Below the pieces are notes generated by a model. That model ran no database searches, had not been told where the DNA came from, and worked only from the letters and a program-made list of their open reading frames with translations. Both the position numbers and the translations under genes were made by a program. A stretch of DNA of 64,000 bases from Prosapia bicincta. Its lineage: Eukaryota > Arthropoda > Insecta > Hemiptera > Cercopidae. Positions 45,071 to 57,390 of the stretch are shown one piece after another. Each line of letters opens with the position of its first letter. Positions within the stretch are counted from its first letter, which is position 1. The stretch covers positions 168,137,024-168,201,023 of the forward strand of contig JBAIZL010000002.1 in NCBI GenBank assembly GCA_036971475.1, in the 5' to 3' direction.

Positions 45071-45184
45071 CGTTAACTCGCTCTCTCCATCAGACTCGTT
45101 GATATCTTTCATGACACTACTTTGAGAATAGTCGCTGTCTGGGGTCATCTTCTGTAACGAAAGAGGCTCATTCCAAGCCATGAT
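45071..45184 (-). CDS. probable first coding exon (minus-strand gene, exon b)
   Basis: Pyrimidine-rich acceptor CTGCTGTTTTCCAG, then ATC and an ATG in good context (ATCATGG, start codon 45181-45179), then 37 codons to a donor (TTAACG then GTAATG), ending at phase 0. The peptide starts MAWNEPLSLQKMTPD and goes on SDYSQSSVMKDINESDGESEL: acidic, Ser-rich and low in Lys/Asn, unlike chance frames in this AT-rich DNA. If the exon at 51656-51736 is spliced to it, several in-frame stops upstream make this ATG the start. The product is not recognised; an acidic N-terminus without signal peptide suggests a nuclear or cytosolic protein. Confidence 0.5.
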
Positions 45185-46786
45185 CTGGAAAACAGCAGTA
45201 ATTTGGAGTTGTTTCGCGTTAGTCCGCTTATTGCACTGACAGTGCGTTACAAGCTTTGGAGAAACGTTTGTAATCAGCTGTTCCTAATAATTTAGTTGTG
45301 TAAACGTAAATTGTCTGAATGCGGAGAAACATTACAGTGTAATTCTGAATAAATGTGGTCAACATTCCATTGTAATTAGCAAATAGATTTGTGGGTAAAT
45401 GGAAGCACCTAATAACTTTACTCCAGAAGCATAGGAGGGGAAATATAAAGGCAAATATTAAAACAAGTTCGGTTGTGGGACTAAGGATAAAACTTTATAG
45501 CCACGTCTATGGAAATTTTGAATTGAAAGAACATTTATTTTGCGTAATGAGAAGTTAGCTTGTTATCAGACACGTTTATGAATGTTTTATTTCAAAAATT
45601 CTATTAAAAATACACAACTGGTTGGATTAAATTATTTGTATTGATCAAAATAGAAATAATTAATATATTTATTAAGCGTGAGATTCAATAAATAATATAA
45701 TATATTATATAATTAAAGACAGTTCTTTAATAAGATGTTGTATAATATAAAATAGGTTGATATACGAAATCATATGTTATCATTTATTTCACTTTAAGGT
45801 GGGTCATAGCGTAACCTGATGGAAATTATACTAACGCGACATTGTATGTTTATGTCTATCCAATACTTTTTTGTCAGTTTCGCTACATTTTCCTTAAAAA
45901 CCTTCTTTGATTGTGACTTGAAGGGAAACGTACAGTCCCAACCAAGTGCAAATTTGTTATTGTGTGTCTGTAGAACGTTTTATTGTTACTTTATTTTTAG
46001 TTTGAAGAAATATATCGTTCATAACTTGAATCAAAGTGTACGTTTGTGTCAATTGTGTAAACTAGTTGGATATTCTTCAATCTTTCTGACTTATTCAGTG
46101 TGTTTTATATGTATTTAGGTAAGTTTCCCTTTAAACATTATAGAAAAGTAAATGAAATAGAAAATAAAAACTTCCCAGACAAGAAAATGGGAAGGCGTTG
46201 AAATCTCTCGGAATCTGATGAAACCCCTTTAAAGTTCAGAACATCTCGAGGGAAATAAAGAATTTTAATACGTTATCTAAATTCTATATTAGAATCATGG
46301 AGTCCTCAGAATTACGTGTACTTGACCAGCGTGGTGGTGTCAGTGCTGCAAATGTTTCCTGACAACTCAAAGGGTTATTCAGCCTGAATGGTTTCAGTAA
46401 GGCCAGACAGAGAAAAACAAGGCATACTTGCGATGTTTACCTATATATGCAATGTAACTTAGAAATTAAAACCTGATTTTTTAATGAAAATTTACTTTAT
46501 GGAAAATATTTTGAAACCTAGTGGCTGTATAGTGGGCCTGTGATTCTCGAAATCAATTAACTTTGGCAGAAAATTATTAACCTATAACACGGAGTTAGGA
46601 TTTTACCAATATCTCTTTCCAAGACAACAATGTTTTTCAATTTGTATTTTTCAAGCGCCAAAATAGCACAAAATATGATTTTCTATTTTATCTTATCTTC
46701 AGAAATTTTCTGAATTCAATCCAAATTTTTGTTTCTAGGCAACACTCAACAATTTAAAATTAGTTTCGTACACATTTTAAACAATA
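45185..46786. other. unique AT-rich DNA
   Basis: A 99-codon plus frame (45819-46118) ends at a TAG immediately followed by GTAAGT, but is unrecognised. A GC-richer patch at 46296-46460 has a 21-codon frame (MESSELRVLDQRGG...). A short R1-like scrap (CATATGTTATCATTTATTT, near 45772) is present. No supported gene. Confidence 0.35.
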
Positions 46787-46918
<132 letters not shown>

Positions 46919-47094
46919 ACAATTTTTTTATTATTATGTTTTACCTTTTATTGTCACTCTCGAGTTAAGTGTCACACTGCTATGAGTTTAGCTATTATTA
47001 TGTTAATAAAATACTAAATTAGGTTTAGCTAATGTTAACACGCCATTCTTTGCCAATTACCTTTTGAGTGATACGAAGTTCGCCACGTCAGCCA

Positions 47095-47125
<31 letters not shown>

Positions 47126-47661
47126 ACGAGTTAATAGGATTCTGATGTACTATTCTGTTATGTTAGCTCTTTCACTAAATTTATTATCCTTTAATAAACG
47201 TAGAGTAACACATTTACAGGCTATAACAAAGAAATGCGCCTCAGGGAAATGGCGAAAGCAAAGCCGTTCTGCGCAATAAGGAGGAAACTTTCTCCTACTT
47301 AATGGTACGCACATCTCAAGATAGCAGGAAAGCAGATCTTATTCTTTAACGTTGGCACTGAGTGCTTGTAGGCTTATATTAACTTAAGCTAAAACTTACA
47401 ATGAAGCACATAGCTATACATGGCCTACAGTATTCTAATGCTTTATGGGTAAGCAGAGTAGTGCTTTCAAGAGAGAGCGTAATGATTAGTAATGGTTTAA
47501 TTAGGGTTATAATTGTCCCAGAGTGAGCCTGGTATAGGTGATCACACTTAAGCTGTGTTGTGAACATGAAGGGCGAGCACTTACGGGGGGGGGGGAGGAT
47601 AGAGGAAACGAAAGACCGTTCCACAGACATTATAAGCTATAGTTTGTTACTACAATATTGT

Positions 47662-47733
47662 AGATTCAATAAGCCCAAAAGTCCGCTATAAATATGAGCC
47701 ACCCAGATGGTAGTTCTCCCATAACGAGTAGCC
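47662..47733 (+). other. possible plus-strand exon
   Basis: After an AATATTGTAG acceptor-like site, an ATG opens MSHPDGSSPITSSQ and ends at CAGGTGAGA, a good donor. It would lie inside an intron of the minus-strand gene. Too short to be sure, and no second exon was found. Confidence 0.22.
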
Positions 47734-48148
47734 AGGTGAGAGCTTCGAAAAAACTCTCTACAAACCAAACAAGATCCTCATAGTGCCAATCACTTATGCT
47801 ATGCAATGTAAAAGTACTGCCTACACGTTACACGTAGCTACGCTTTACATGGCCATAGGTCGCGGAAAGTCAGGACAGACGCGAATTTTAAAATTGAGTC
47901 CCGGAGTCCCGTAAAGGAATATATTTGGCCCGAATTTCAAGAGCATTTCAACTTTGACCAATGCTTAAACAAAATTGTCTGAAGTGTATAAAAGGTAATT
48001 ACGATGCGATCAAGTGTCAAGAATACGCCAATACAATACATTTAAATTGTTGTTTAATTGTTCTTTGCTAAGTTTTAAATTTAAATGAATAAATAATCCC
48101 AAACCTTTAGAAATTTGGTTGGGGAACAGAATAATTCCATTTCAAGTG

Positions 48149-48171
48149 ATATATATATATATATATATATA
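48149..48171 (+). repeat. (TA)n target tract of the solo LTR
   Basis: Short pure TA ending at the first base of the LTR. Confidence 0.85.
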
Positions 48172-48472
48172 AGTTATGTGAACAATTTATGTGAGCCTTT
48201 CATAATAAAATGCGTGCTAGGAAGTTTCCTGCTTACGCAGCATTTGTATTATATAGGTGGTGAGAACAGAGCCCCTGCAGTTTGTAAGTCGCCTCTGTAT
48301 CGCACAGACGTTTTCCGCTCCAGCTGAATGTACATCAGTTGTATTTGAATTTATGTTTTTATTAAGCTAAATTATTGTAACCATTTCAAAATTAAATGTT
48401 TCTTAATTAACAAAGGTTTGTAAAAATAAAATCATTTTTAAAAACCTTTCGAGCTTAATATAACACTTAACT
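48172..48472 (+). mobile_element. solo LTR of the Gypsy family
   Basis: 301 bp with AGTTA...TAACT ends (AGTTATGTG at the start, CACTTAACT at the end), homologous to the LTR at 4084-4374 in the opposite orientation. The best-conserved part is ATTATATAGGTG.TGAGAACAG through GTCGCCTCTGTATCGCACAGAC, including the TATA-like box. No internal retroelement sequence lies on either side, so it is a product of LTR-LTR recombination. It sits against (TA)n, like the other copy. Confidence 0.8.
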
Positions 48473-48940
48473 TGTATTTATATAGAATATCCCGATTTCG
48501 TCTAGTAAATATTTTGTCACACTTCCTATAATGGACATGGAATAAAAATAATTTTATAACACTAAATTATCTAAAATTCAGTAAATAAACCAGGCGACTT
48601 CCAAAACAAATAAACTATATGAAGACTTCTTGTAGTTATCGCCAAAAGGACGATATCTGTCAAAACAAATAAAAAATAGCTGGAATAAGTAACATGTAGG
48701 CTACTTGCTGATTCGGCAAATTTCCTATTTCCTATGAATGCCATCTTGAACTTCAGCTAAACTTAAGTTAGTATTTAAACAATGTAGTTCTTAGTAGCAG
48801 AACAATACACTCCAATTCTATATCTATTACATTCTAACAATACGTGAAAGCACGAAAAATAAAATCCACATTCATAATATTTAAATAATTTAATAAGAAT
48901 TATTTTACACATTATTATATTTATAAACGATGCAGTAATA

Positions 48941-49320
48941 TTACCAATACCAGAGATCATCGCCTACCTTTAAACCAACCTATTTCCATGTACCGTTCTT
49001 ACAAGGGATATAAAGGATGGACACCTCTCTTTACCCTGGTTGAAGGTATGTCTACGTTATGAAAGCGATTCCGTAATTTTACCAATACCAGAGATCATCA
49101 CCTACCTTTAAACCAACCTAATTCCATGTACCGTTCTTACAAGGGTTGTAAAGGATGGATTCATCTCTTCACCCCGGTTGCAGGTATGTCTACTTTACGA
49201 AAGCGAAGCCATAATTTTAGCAATACTAGAGATCACGACCTACTTTTAAACCAACCTAATTCCTTGTACCGTTCTTACAAGGGACGTAAAGGGTAGATAC
49301 CCCTTTAGAGACTAGGTACC
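48941..49320 (+). repeat. 138-bp tandem repeat, about 2.7 units
   Basis: TTACCAATACCAGAGATCAT recurs at 48941, 49079 and (diverged) 49217, with ACCAACCTAATTCCATGTAC and GTTCTTACAAGGG in each unit. Confidence 0.85.
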
Positions 49321-49559
49321 CGACTCTACATACGTGGTGCTATACTACGAGAACCAAAATCCCTTTTATAAAAAGTGCTGCTAGTGAGGGGTAAAACTAG
49401 GAGGGGGTTAACTGTCACCTTCTACGTGAGGGGAAGCTTAGAACACATCCTGCGTTGAACTGAGAGTACTACTAGGCTTCGTTGTGAGAATGTTTCACCA
49501 AATTTGAGCAGGCGTTCCGCCGATATTTATATCTCACCTTGACCTCCTGAACTAGACAG

Positions 49560-49800
49560 AGTTGGATTAAAATATTGGAAGCAACAAGCCAGACAAGGAA
49601 GGAGGTGGAATAAAGTGAGGTGTGTTCGGACAGCAGTGAATGAGAAGGTTGTGCGAGGAGAAATCCGAAGGAATCCTCATAGACCAGTTTAGCGCCACAG
49701 CTATCCTCTAAGACTTGCTTGTAGAACAGTAAAAATTGTTTTGCTTAGTCTACTAACCGTACGAAAATTCAAACCGTGCACACTTTGAACCCTGGGGTTA
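49560..49800 (+). repeat. dispersed direct repeat R2, copy 1
   Basis: Shares TTGGAAGCAACAAGCCAGACAA, AGGTGTGTTCGGACAGCAGTG, AATGAGAAGGTTGTG and ACAGT(A/G)A(A/G)AATTGTTTTGCTTAGT with 50808-51120. Unique, unidentified DNA (49801-50807) separates the copies. Identity is high in the first 130 bp. Confidence 0.75.
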
Positions 49801-50807
49801 TGCTGCACGAGATCGTTTTAGCGAAGAAATGTTACAGCCTTTTGAAAAGGATCAACAACTTATTCATAAGGTTAGTGGTTATGTCAATAAGAAACAGTTA
49901 TGTATTTGGGAATCTTTAAATGCCATTCCATTCTTTTAAAGTAACCGCCTAATGCGCTATTTATTTAATTAAAACTATACCTTAAATAAAAATTTCTATT
50001 TTTCTTTAGTTTTAAAAATTTGACTTTCCTTTTCTCAAAAAACTTTTTATTAATCGTATTAAGAATATTTAAAATAAATTGATTATTCTGTATTATTATT
50101 TTGAACTACCTAAAAGAGGGTCTCCCGTTCTTTTTCTGCTGCGTTGCCCTGTTTACTTCTCCTACATCCTGTGCCAGGGTTTTTAGTCCCTACCACAAAT
50201 GTATCACCATCATTCTTTATCCTTTGGGAGCGATAACAGACTCTCTGGCTGATCTATTTAAGCAGCAAAATATGATTCGGTCCTTATTTAATGTAAATTA
50301 CGTAAAATAGTAAATAACTACAGTTTTTCAAACTTTTCATAGTTTGACACATAAAACTTTCCAGCTTGAGACAGGAAAGCTAATCTGCTACAGGTAAGCC
50401 CATATGAACCATAACGTCTAGTGCTAAAATTCAATATGTCTCTCATTTCGTCCTATGTTGACTCCACCTATCTCCCTTTCTACTTCTTTTACCATATAAA
50501 TGTATGGAATTTATAAGAACCGATTGCCTTAAAACATTAAAAAAGAACCTAAGAGAACACTTATATCTAGAAATAGTTCTGTAAAATAAACGAAACAAAT
50601 CATTATAATCAACAAAAATATGATACTTTGGTGAACCGAAAATTAAAAGTCACATTACTAAGAAATTGATGAATTCTTAGCTTAATGAACTTAATATCGA
50701 CTCTAGAGTTTGCTACACTTTTCTTGAAAGTACATGGTGGAGAAATGTCAATTTTATTGAGGTTTTTATTTTAATCCAAATATTTTTAGTTTTGCATAGG
50801 TTACCCT

Positions 50808-51120
50808 AAATCTTGGAAGCAACTAGCCAGACAACGAAGAAGACAAAATCAAGGGAGGTGTGTTCGTACAGCAGTGAATGAGAAGGTTGTGTGAGGAGAA
50901 ATGCGAAGGAACAGTTAAAGACCAGTTTAGCGCAAATTGGTAACAACAATTGGTACGAGATTAATAAATAATAGTTCAGAGCTAGAACTGAAATTTAAAA
51001 AAGTTAAACGAAAATATTGAGGAGATAAGAAAGCTTTCCTCTCAGATTTGCATGTAGAACAGTGAGAATTGTTTTGCTTAGTGTACTCGTACGGAAATTT
51101 ATACTGTGCACACTTGAGTG
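50808..51120 (+). repeat. dispersed direct repeat R2, copy 2
   Basis: Same order of blocks as copy 1, with about 100 bp extra between the two conserved blocks (TTGGTAACAACAATTGGTAC...). Family unidentified. Confidence 0.72.
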
Positions 51121-51655
51121 CAATCCTGGAGGGACAGCGAGAGCGCGTGCGCGAATCAGGTAGCTAAGGCCTCATCATACAGGCTTCCTTAGAAACTATA
51201 ACTCGTATATGTAAGAATTTAAAATCAAATACAAAATAAATAAGGAAGTGTGAAATATAATACTTTATTTTCATACTTCAATTTAGTTTGTTTTTATAGA
51301 GTACATTAGTTTATTAAAATTTGTTACTTCTGTTTTACTATTTATAGTTTATGGGCTTGGGAGTTAAACATATACTGAAGTTCATATTTCTAATATTTAT
51401 TTCAAAAGATTAAAATTGAATATGTATTATATTTAGTAATGTCAAACATGGCCTCCTACGACTATGTTATAACATAACATTATATATGTATAGGCCTATA
51501 CCGTATACGGCACTTAATGCTGGGATGCTTTAGCAACATGGTAGAAACAATGCAACGATCTGTGTATTTATTTAAGATGAATGACAGCAAACATATGGAA
51601 TAATCAAACATGTATGGCTTTAAGTTATTAATAAAGGGTTTAATGTTATACTTAC

Positions 51656-51736
51656 GTTCGCTGGACTAGCCTTTCTTCCTTATCACCTTCATTTTCACTG
51701 AAGTCGTTTCTAAACCCGTCTCAATGTAGCCAAATT
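51656..51736 (-). other. probable 5' untranslated exon (minus-strand gene, exon a)
   Basis: Minus strand: acceptor GGAAACATTTTCAG, 81 nt, then a consensus donor (GCGAAC then GTAAGTATAAC). All three frames are closed or carry early stops; a short upstream frame (MKVIRKKG then stop) is present. Spliced to 45184 it would leave stops in frame upstream of the ATG there, as expected of a 5' UTR. The splice sites are among the best in the window. Confidence 0.45.
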
Positions 51737-51922
51737 CTGAAAATGTTTCCAAATTATTACAAATATTTAAGTAACATTGTTACAGCAATGAATATTCAAC
51801 TGTTAGAATTGAGTAAAGAGTTCAAATGGGTATTCACGTAAATCTGTCTCAGATGTAAATGACAGCAATAAGATATTACATCTGGCGGAATAGAAACTTC
51901 GCAGAAACAAATAATATACTTG

Positions 51923-51923
51923 T

Positions 51924-51957
<34 letters not shown>

Positions 51958-51967
51958 ATATAGGGTC

Positions 51968-52040
<73 letters not shown>
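51923..52040 (+). repeat. (TA)n with CATATA/GGGTCTA interruptions
   Basis: A TA tract broken by CACATATATATAGGGTC, ending at the foldback at 52041. Confidence 0.93.
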
Positions 52041-52044
<4 letters not shown>

Positions 52045-52138
52045 AACTAAGTAAGAATGCAAATACAAGAATTATAATTGAATTTACGATGTAAATTCAA
52101 TTATAATTCTTGTATTTGTATTTTGACTTGGTTCTTTA
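52041..52138. repeat. foldback palindrome without insert
   Basis: Arms of about 46 bp (AAAGAACTAAGTAAGAATGC ... AATTGAATTTAC and its complement) meet at a few-base loop. It is flanked by (TA)n on the left and by TAATACACAAGAATACATATTG plus a short TA tract on the right. It is the same family as the palindrome at 57387-57566, which carries a hammerhead in its loop. Confidence 0.8.
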
Positions 52139-52624
52139 TTAATACACAAGAATACATATTGCGATATATATATATATATATTATATGGTGCTTTTTAATT
52201 TATAATTAAAATTATATGAATATCTATACACATATGACAGAATCACAATAATTGAGAAAGCGGATTACCTTGTAATTGTCAATATTTTTTCACTATACAT
52301 TGTATGGCGTTGGACTATTATTTTTGTTAGTTACTACTTATTCTCTTCTTTCTTTTTAGTTTCTAATTTATGATTTAAGCTGATGGTGGTCTATAATCTC
52401 TCATTCTATCAATATCTTGTATTGCTTTACTATTTTATGGAACCTTTCTTTTATAATTTCATATAGATCTAAGTTGTAATTGATTTCTAGGTTTTGGAAA
52501 GTTGGCTCAGCGCCAAAGTGCTGGATCGCATACATGTAGTAATTCAGTTCGAAACCGACCGAGATATAAACTTTTAAAAATTGTATTAATAAATAAATAT
52601 TTGAAAAAACTGTATTAACATCGA

Positions 52625-52740
52625 TTGTCATCCACTACAGATTAAAAAAAAGTATTTGAACGTGATTGGATGAATAAAAACGTATTTTATTAACAATTGA
52701 AAATTTGTACAGGATATACATCAGGAGAGTGTTAGCTAAT
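52625..52740 (+). repeat. dispersed repeat R1, 3' part
   Basis: GTCATCCACTACAG, then TTTGAACGTGATTGGATGAA and TATTTTATTAACAATTGAAAATTTG, ending GGAGAGTGTTAGC. Confidence 0.65.
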
Positions 52741-53625
52741 TGAAGGAATTGAATGAAAGTTATCAAGAAATGATTATATTCCTTTTCACTAAACTAAAAC
52801 TAACTAATTAAATTTAACCATGCATATATTTCTGTAAAATTTCAACAAAGGCAAATGGATTGTTAGAATGTTGCTAAGTAAAGACGTGGAAGATTTTCAA
52901 ATAGTCAATAGTCGTGCTCACACCAATGCAGACGCTTTCATTCTATGAACCTTATATTCACTAAATAAATACCTAACCTTTTTGAACCTGCTATCTAGTA
53001 TGGTGTAATATTAAGAGAGTACGCAGTATATTGAAAAGGATACAAAATATTTTAAGGATAACGAAATAAATCAAGTTTCCCAAAATAAAAAAAATATAGG
53101 GTATACAAAATGAGAACAAGTCAAACAAATTAAAAATGTTTCAAATATTTAAAACCGACAGAATAAATAGAGAAGAATTTAACAATCGCATAAACGAAAT
53201 AGTCGTTCTTGTGGACTGAAGACAAAAAAGCACGTCACTCTGAAAGGCGAGAAAGGAAGAAGACAAAATAGTATATTGCGCTGTTCTAAGCTCAGCTAAA
53301 GAAGAGCACATGTTACAATAAGTCAAGTTACCTTTTGAACAAGATAAGTACTATTTTTAATATGTGGGTAAATGATTAGTATAGTTTGTATATCGTAGGG
53401 AAAAGCCCCGTGGTAGCCTAATCTTTCTGTTAATTACTTAACACCAAACTAACAAAAATAAGTTTCGAAATGAAATCTTTAATACAGCTATAAATTGATT
53501 GGGTTATGTTAAACATTTAGGTTAAATCTCTAAATGCGTCAGATTTTACGAAATAGTAAAATAAAAAATTGTTTTTGCTTTTCATAGTAAGGAAATTAAC
53601 TGGATAAATCCTTCTTGTGCTAGTA
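52741..53625. other. unique AT-rich DNA
   Basis: No supported gene. The minus frame at 53141-53326 is unrecognised. Confidence 0.35.
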
Positions 53626-53629
53626 ACCG

Positions 53630-54200
53630 TATCTTGTTTAAGCAAGATCTGTAGGTCTTGGTCATTTTGGCTGGACTTGTCCTAACTCGGTTCTCCTTGG
53701 TTAGGCCACGGTAAGGCTTGGCCTATAGCTTAGCTGAGACTTACATAAAGGCTGGGTCGCCCACATGGCAGGGTCGGGGTATCTCGGACTAATATGGCCG
53801 GCGCATAGTTGTGCCACGCTGGGCTGCTGGGACTTGCGACGGCTTGATCAGCTTGGCCGGGACTTATAAGGCCTGGAAGTCATGATTTGGACTCAGATGT
53901 TCTGGCCTCAGGCCGGGACGGACGCGGCTTTATCATGGCTTGCGGGCCTTGTACGGCTTGGCCTATAGCAGGTTGGGACTTCACTTATTAAGGCTCGACA
54001 GTCTAGTGTGACACGCTATGTATTGGCCTTAATAGTCTGCGGTATTCTTACCCTTATGATTGCTTCCGGGCCTTGTAGGCTTGGCCTATAGCTCAGACGG
54101 GACTTGCACGCGGCTTAACTTTGAAGACTGGGAATTGATAAGCTTGGCCTATTTATGGCTGGGATCTTTAGGCCTGTGTGCTCATAGATACGTTTTACTA
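53630..54200 (+). repeat. GC-rich degenerate short-motif repeat block
   Basis: About 570 bp in which GGCTTGGCCTATAGC and GGGACTTG recur in varying order (near 53720, 53850, 53955, 54080, 54150), with GGCCTTG and GGCCGGGAC variants. It is far richer in GC than the rest of the window. The frames across it are not consistent between repeats, so it looks like a decayed minisatellite rather than a gene. Confidence 0.6.
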
Positions 54201-54279
54201 GTCCGTAGTTACGGCACAATTATGATATTTACTTACAATATTGACCGATTTACCAGAACTTGAGTTTTACATATAATTC

Positions 54280-54325
54280 TCTTTCCTGTAACACCTCGGA
54301 AGATTTTCCCGAGGCTAAAGAGCCA
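54280..54325. other. short perfect inverted repeat
   Basis: CCTCGGAAGATTTTCCCGAGG can form a strong stem-loop. Context gives no function. Confidence 0.4.
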
Positions 54326-54989
54326 AATATAATTCACTTAATTTAGTTTCAACTAATAATTTTGAAAAAATTACTAAAAATCTTTCGTTTTATATCTTTC
54401 TAAATTATTATAATATGAATTTTATTTTTTAATAAATTTTTTCCAATAATATAACTTACGATATAAACATGATTCAAGTCTACTAAGATATTTAAATAAG
54501 AGTAAAATGTGTACGACTCAAAAATTACTTTGCAAGAAATAAGTTATTTAAAATATATATAAGTAACTAGATAACGTTTTAATTTGGAACATTCTGTTTT
54601 GTAGAAACAAACCACCAATTCCTGAAATGGAATTTTTCAGATAGAGATTTGGAGAAAATAACTTGGATTTATTTACAAATAGAACATAAAACTCCTTAGG
54701 AGGAATGGAGAAAGAAAACTACTAAACCTAATAAAGAAGAAGAAATACAACTGGATGTTACACAACGATCTTTCAAGGAGTTACAAATTTGAAAAAGAAG
54801 ATAAAAGCATGAAGACTTGATCCAAGGCTTAGAAGGAGAAAATTTTACAACTATGGAATAAGGGAACTAGCCAGAGGGATATTCAAATGAAATATATTTG
54901 TTAATTGACATTAAAATACTTAACATTAAAGGACTTCATTACGCTAAATGAGATTTATTGTTATTATTATTATTATTTTTTTTATTAAG

Positions 54990-55250
54990 ACTCAGAGGGA
55001 CCTTAAAGGTGTCACAGCCCTTTACTCTCTTCCCAACCCTACCACAGGATTAGCGTAGTGGATACCTACGTCTTTTCAGAATCTAAGTCCCCACCTGATG
55101 CTGAATCGTCTGATATCCTCTGGTTTGTACATACCTGCCAGCCAAACCACTTTCTTCTTGCCGCTGCCAATGCAGAGCATTCACAGCACGTTAATTGAGC
55201 TTTCCTCTTGGTCCTCGTCGCACCTCTTGCACTGGGATAAACTTAAAAAT
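54990..55250 (-). pseudogene. R1/Jockey-type LINE ORF2 C-terminal relic
   Basis: On the minus strand CKRCDEDQEESSINVL, then after a one-base shift CECSALAAARRKWFG, matches the Cys-rich segment near the end of many insect non-LTR reverse transcriptases (C..C.E..E...HVLC.C.ALA..R...FG). A short Asp/Ser-rich tail ends at a stop near 55080. The preceding RT and endonuclease are absent, and the frameshift shows it is dead. The block is GC-richer than its flanks. Confidence 0.5.
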
Positions 55251-55559
55251 TCCAAAACCTTTCCATTTAGTCAAATTTTAAATTAATATTGTACAGTACA
55301 TAAGACAGTTTCTATGCAAACTAACCTAAAGAAATGAAAATTGTTGTATGAAATCTTATTTTCACTTACTTTAAAAATCAGTTGTACGTCATAGCGGGAT
55401 TACCGCCTTCTAATGGTTATTATGCATCTATATTAATAATTCCTCATTTAAATATAAGTAGTGGGATCCTCGATCAGATAAGTAGGAGGTTGCATTTTAT
55501 TTCTTTTATTACATTTTTTGGAAAATATGGACTCAAGTGCCCCAGATCAGACCACAAAA

Positions 55560-55680
55560 AGAGCAGAACCTTCCTCAAAGAACGTTCAATAACTTTCCAA
55601 AGTTTCATCTCGATGGAATGAACAGTTTAGGAAGGTATAACATACAAACAGAAAACGGTCATTTCTATTTATAGAGATAA
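55560..55680 (+). mobile_element. RTE-type retroposon 3' tail, second copy
   Basis: TTCCAAAGTTTCATCTCGATGG, AACAGTTTAGGAAGG, AACATACAAACAG and TATTTATAGAGATAAAA parallel the tail at 23740-23880 but are more diverged. Confidence 0.42.
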
Positions 55681-55689
55681 AACACAAGA

Positions 55690-56130
55690 GTTACACATAC
55701 TTAGTAACTGATTATAAATGTAATAAATATTATAGTATAAAGAGAAACGCTACGATTCTAAACACTGTGCTTCATATGTTTGAAGAGCCTCTAAATAATC
55801 TCGTAAGTCACTACGGTAAAAATATTTCTCCCCAAACTTTAAACATTAAACACGACCAGATTCGGTGTCTTGCTTACTTAGATATAGAACCATCCCTGCA
55901 ACCGCGAATATTTCCATTAGCGACGCCAGCAACTTTATTACAAAACTTATTTAATGTGTTTCTTAAAATTAGAGTGGGAAATCTCCGTCCTTCTGGGAAT
56001 ACAGTAATGGAATGTTCGAATGAACAAGTAATAAATAATGGAAATTTTGTATAAAGTTCCTACTTAAGGCAGTAAAAAATAATTCATTATAGTTTCTTGT
56101 TATGAAATAATGCAATTAATATAAACAAAG
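55690..56130. other. unique DNA with an unassigned frame
   Basis: A 95-codon plus frame (55767-56054: LNNLVSHYGKNISPQTLNI...) covers slightly GC-richer DNA. No family, start context or splice support. Confidence 0.3.
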
Positions 56131-56134
56131 TAAC

Positions 56135-56690
56135 ATAACGTATGCATTTAAACAGCTGTTCTGCCTCATAATCGATGGTATTAAATAATCTGTTTCATAA
56201 ACCATATGTTGTTACTCATTTTAATCCAAATGGGACGAAATAACTACATTTCTCTCCTTGCCTATTTAGTGAGAAGATTTTCTCCCATAAAAAACTACAG
56301 TTACAATGAAAATATTGGAAATAACCCCAATACCACAAAAATAATCAAAATAACACATAAAACAAGTTGCTTAAGAATACACCCTTAAGAGGGTTTAATC
56401 TTAAGTAAATTGTTTTATTTGTTATTTTTTATTATTTTTGAGGTATTGGGGTTCTTTCCAATATTTTCATTGTAATATATTGTACCACTGTGCTCTCGAT
56501 ATGGTGTAAAACTAAAGTTAATTAACTAAATTGAATTAATGAGAGTTTATCAAGAGTTATTTATTTAATTGAATGAACTAATTAACAACAACTTTCATCC
56601 TCCAAAGTTTTATGAATATGTATTTGTACTTGGGTGGATGAATAAAATGTATTAATATTATCAATTGAAAATTTGTATTTGATATATATT
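56135..56690 (+). repeat. dispersed repeat R1, two halves split by about 300 bp
   Basis: The 5' half (56135-56310: GCATTTAAACAGCTGTTCTGC ... GGGACGAAATAACTAC ... TTTTCTCCCATAAAAAACTA) and the 3' half (56614-56690: GGTGGATGAATAAAATGTATT ... CAATTGAAAATTTG) surround unrelated sequence, as if interrupted by an insertion. The inserted part contains an imperfect inverted pair, CAATGAAAATATTGGAA..AACCCCAATACC and GGTATTGGGGTTCTTTCCAATA. Confidence 0.6.
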
Positions 56691-57067
56691 ACTTTCATTA
56701 TATGTATTTATACAAGAACCTTACTTGGTGTTTATGCAAGTTAACTTTCAAAGATTGAGAGTATATTAATTGTCGAGCATCAACTAAACGGGGTTTTATA
56801 GTAGACTGCCATGAGTGTGGAATTTCTTTTGTCACGTGGTGTACCGTTATTGTTTTATTTTCGGATTCACTGCACTGTGAAACCTTTTTAGTTTTTCTTG
56901 GGGTAAGTTTAGTCTATTAAGATAAATAATTTTACGTTTTTTTTATTTTATTTGTATTTGTTCGTTTATGATATTATTTTATGTTTTTATATTTGTAGTT
57001 GTTCCTAGATTTTCATTTTGATACCTTTTTGTATTAGGTGTATGTTATTTAACGTGGCGAATGTATG

Positions 57068-57068
<1 letters not shown>

Positions 57069-57146
<78 letters not shown>
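57069..57146 (+). repeat. (TA)n microsatellite
   Basis: 78 bp of TA. Confidence 0.96.
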
Positions 57147-57150
<4 letters not shown>

Positions 57151-57281
57151 ACTAAGTCAAAATACAAATACAAGAATTATATTTTAATTTACATTTATTT
57201 ACAATTAATTAATTTAATTTAATTAATTTCATTGAATTTACAATTATAATTCTTGTATTTGTATTTTGACTTAGTTCTTTT
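57147..57281. repeat. foldback palindrome with AT-rich loop
   Basis: Arms AAAGTACTAAGTCAAAATAC ... AAGAATTAT and the complement ending GACTTAGTTCTTT, with a 45-bp loop of TTTAATTTACATTTATTTAC type. It is bounded by TA tracts on both sides. Confidence 0.82.
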
Positions 57282-57304
57282 TTAATTCACAAGGATATAT
57301 ATTG

Positions 57305-57349
<45 letters not shown>

Positions 57350-57352
57350 TAT

Positions 57353-57386
<34 letters not shown>
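57305..57386 (+). repeat. (TA)n microsatellite
   Basis: TA with two GATA steps, between two foldbacks. Confidence 0.95.

Positions 57387-57390
<4 letters not shown>

Noticed and set aside
46296..46360. Short ATG frame MESSELRVLDQRGG after an AG, as a candidate exon
   Set aside because: It stops after 21 codons with no donor site and a weak acceptor.
55030..55085. TAGCGTAGTGGAT followed by AATCTAAGTCC, suggesting a tRNA-derived SINE
   Set aside because: The B-box match is poor, and the block is better explained as a LINE ORF2 C-terminus on the minus strand.
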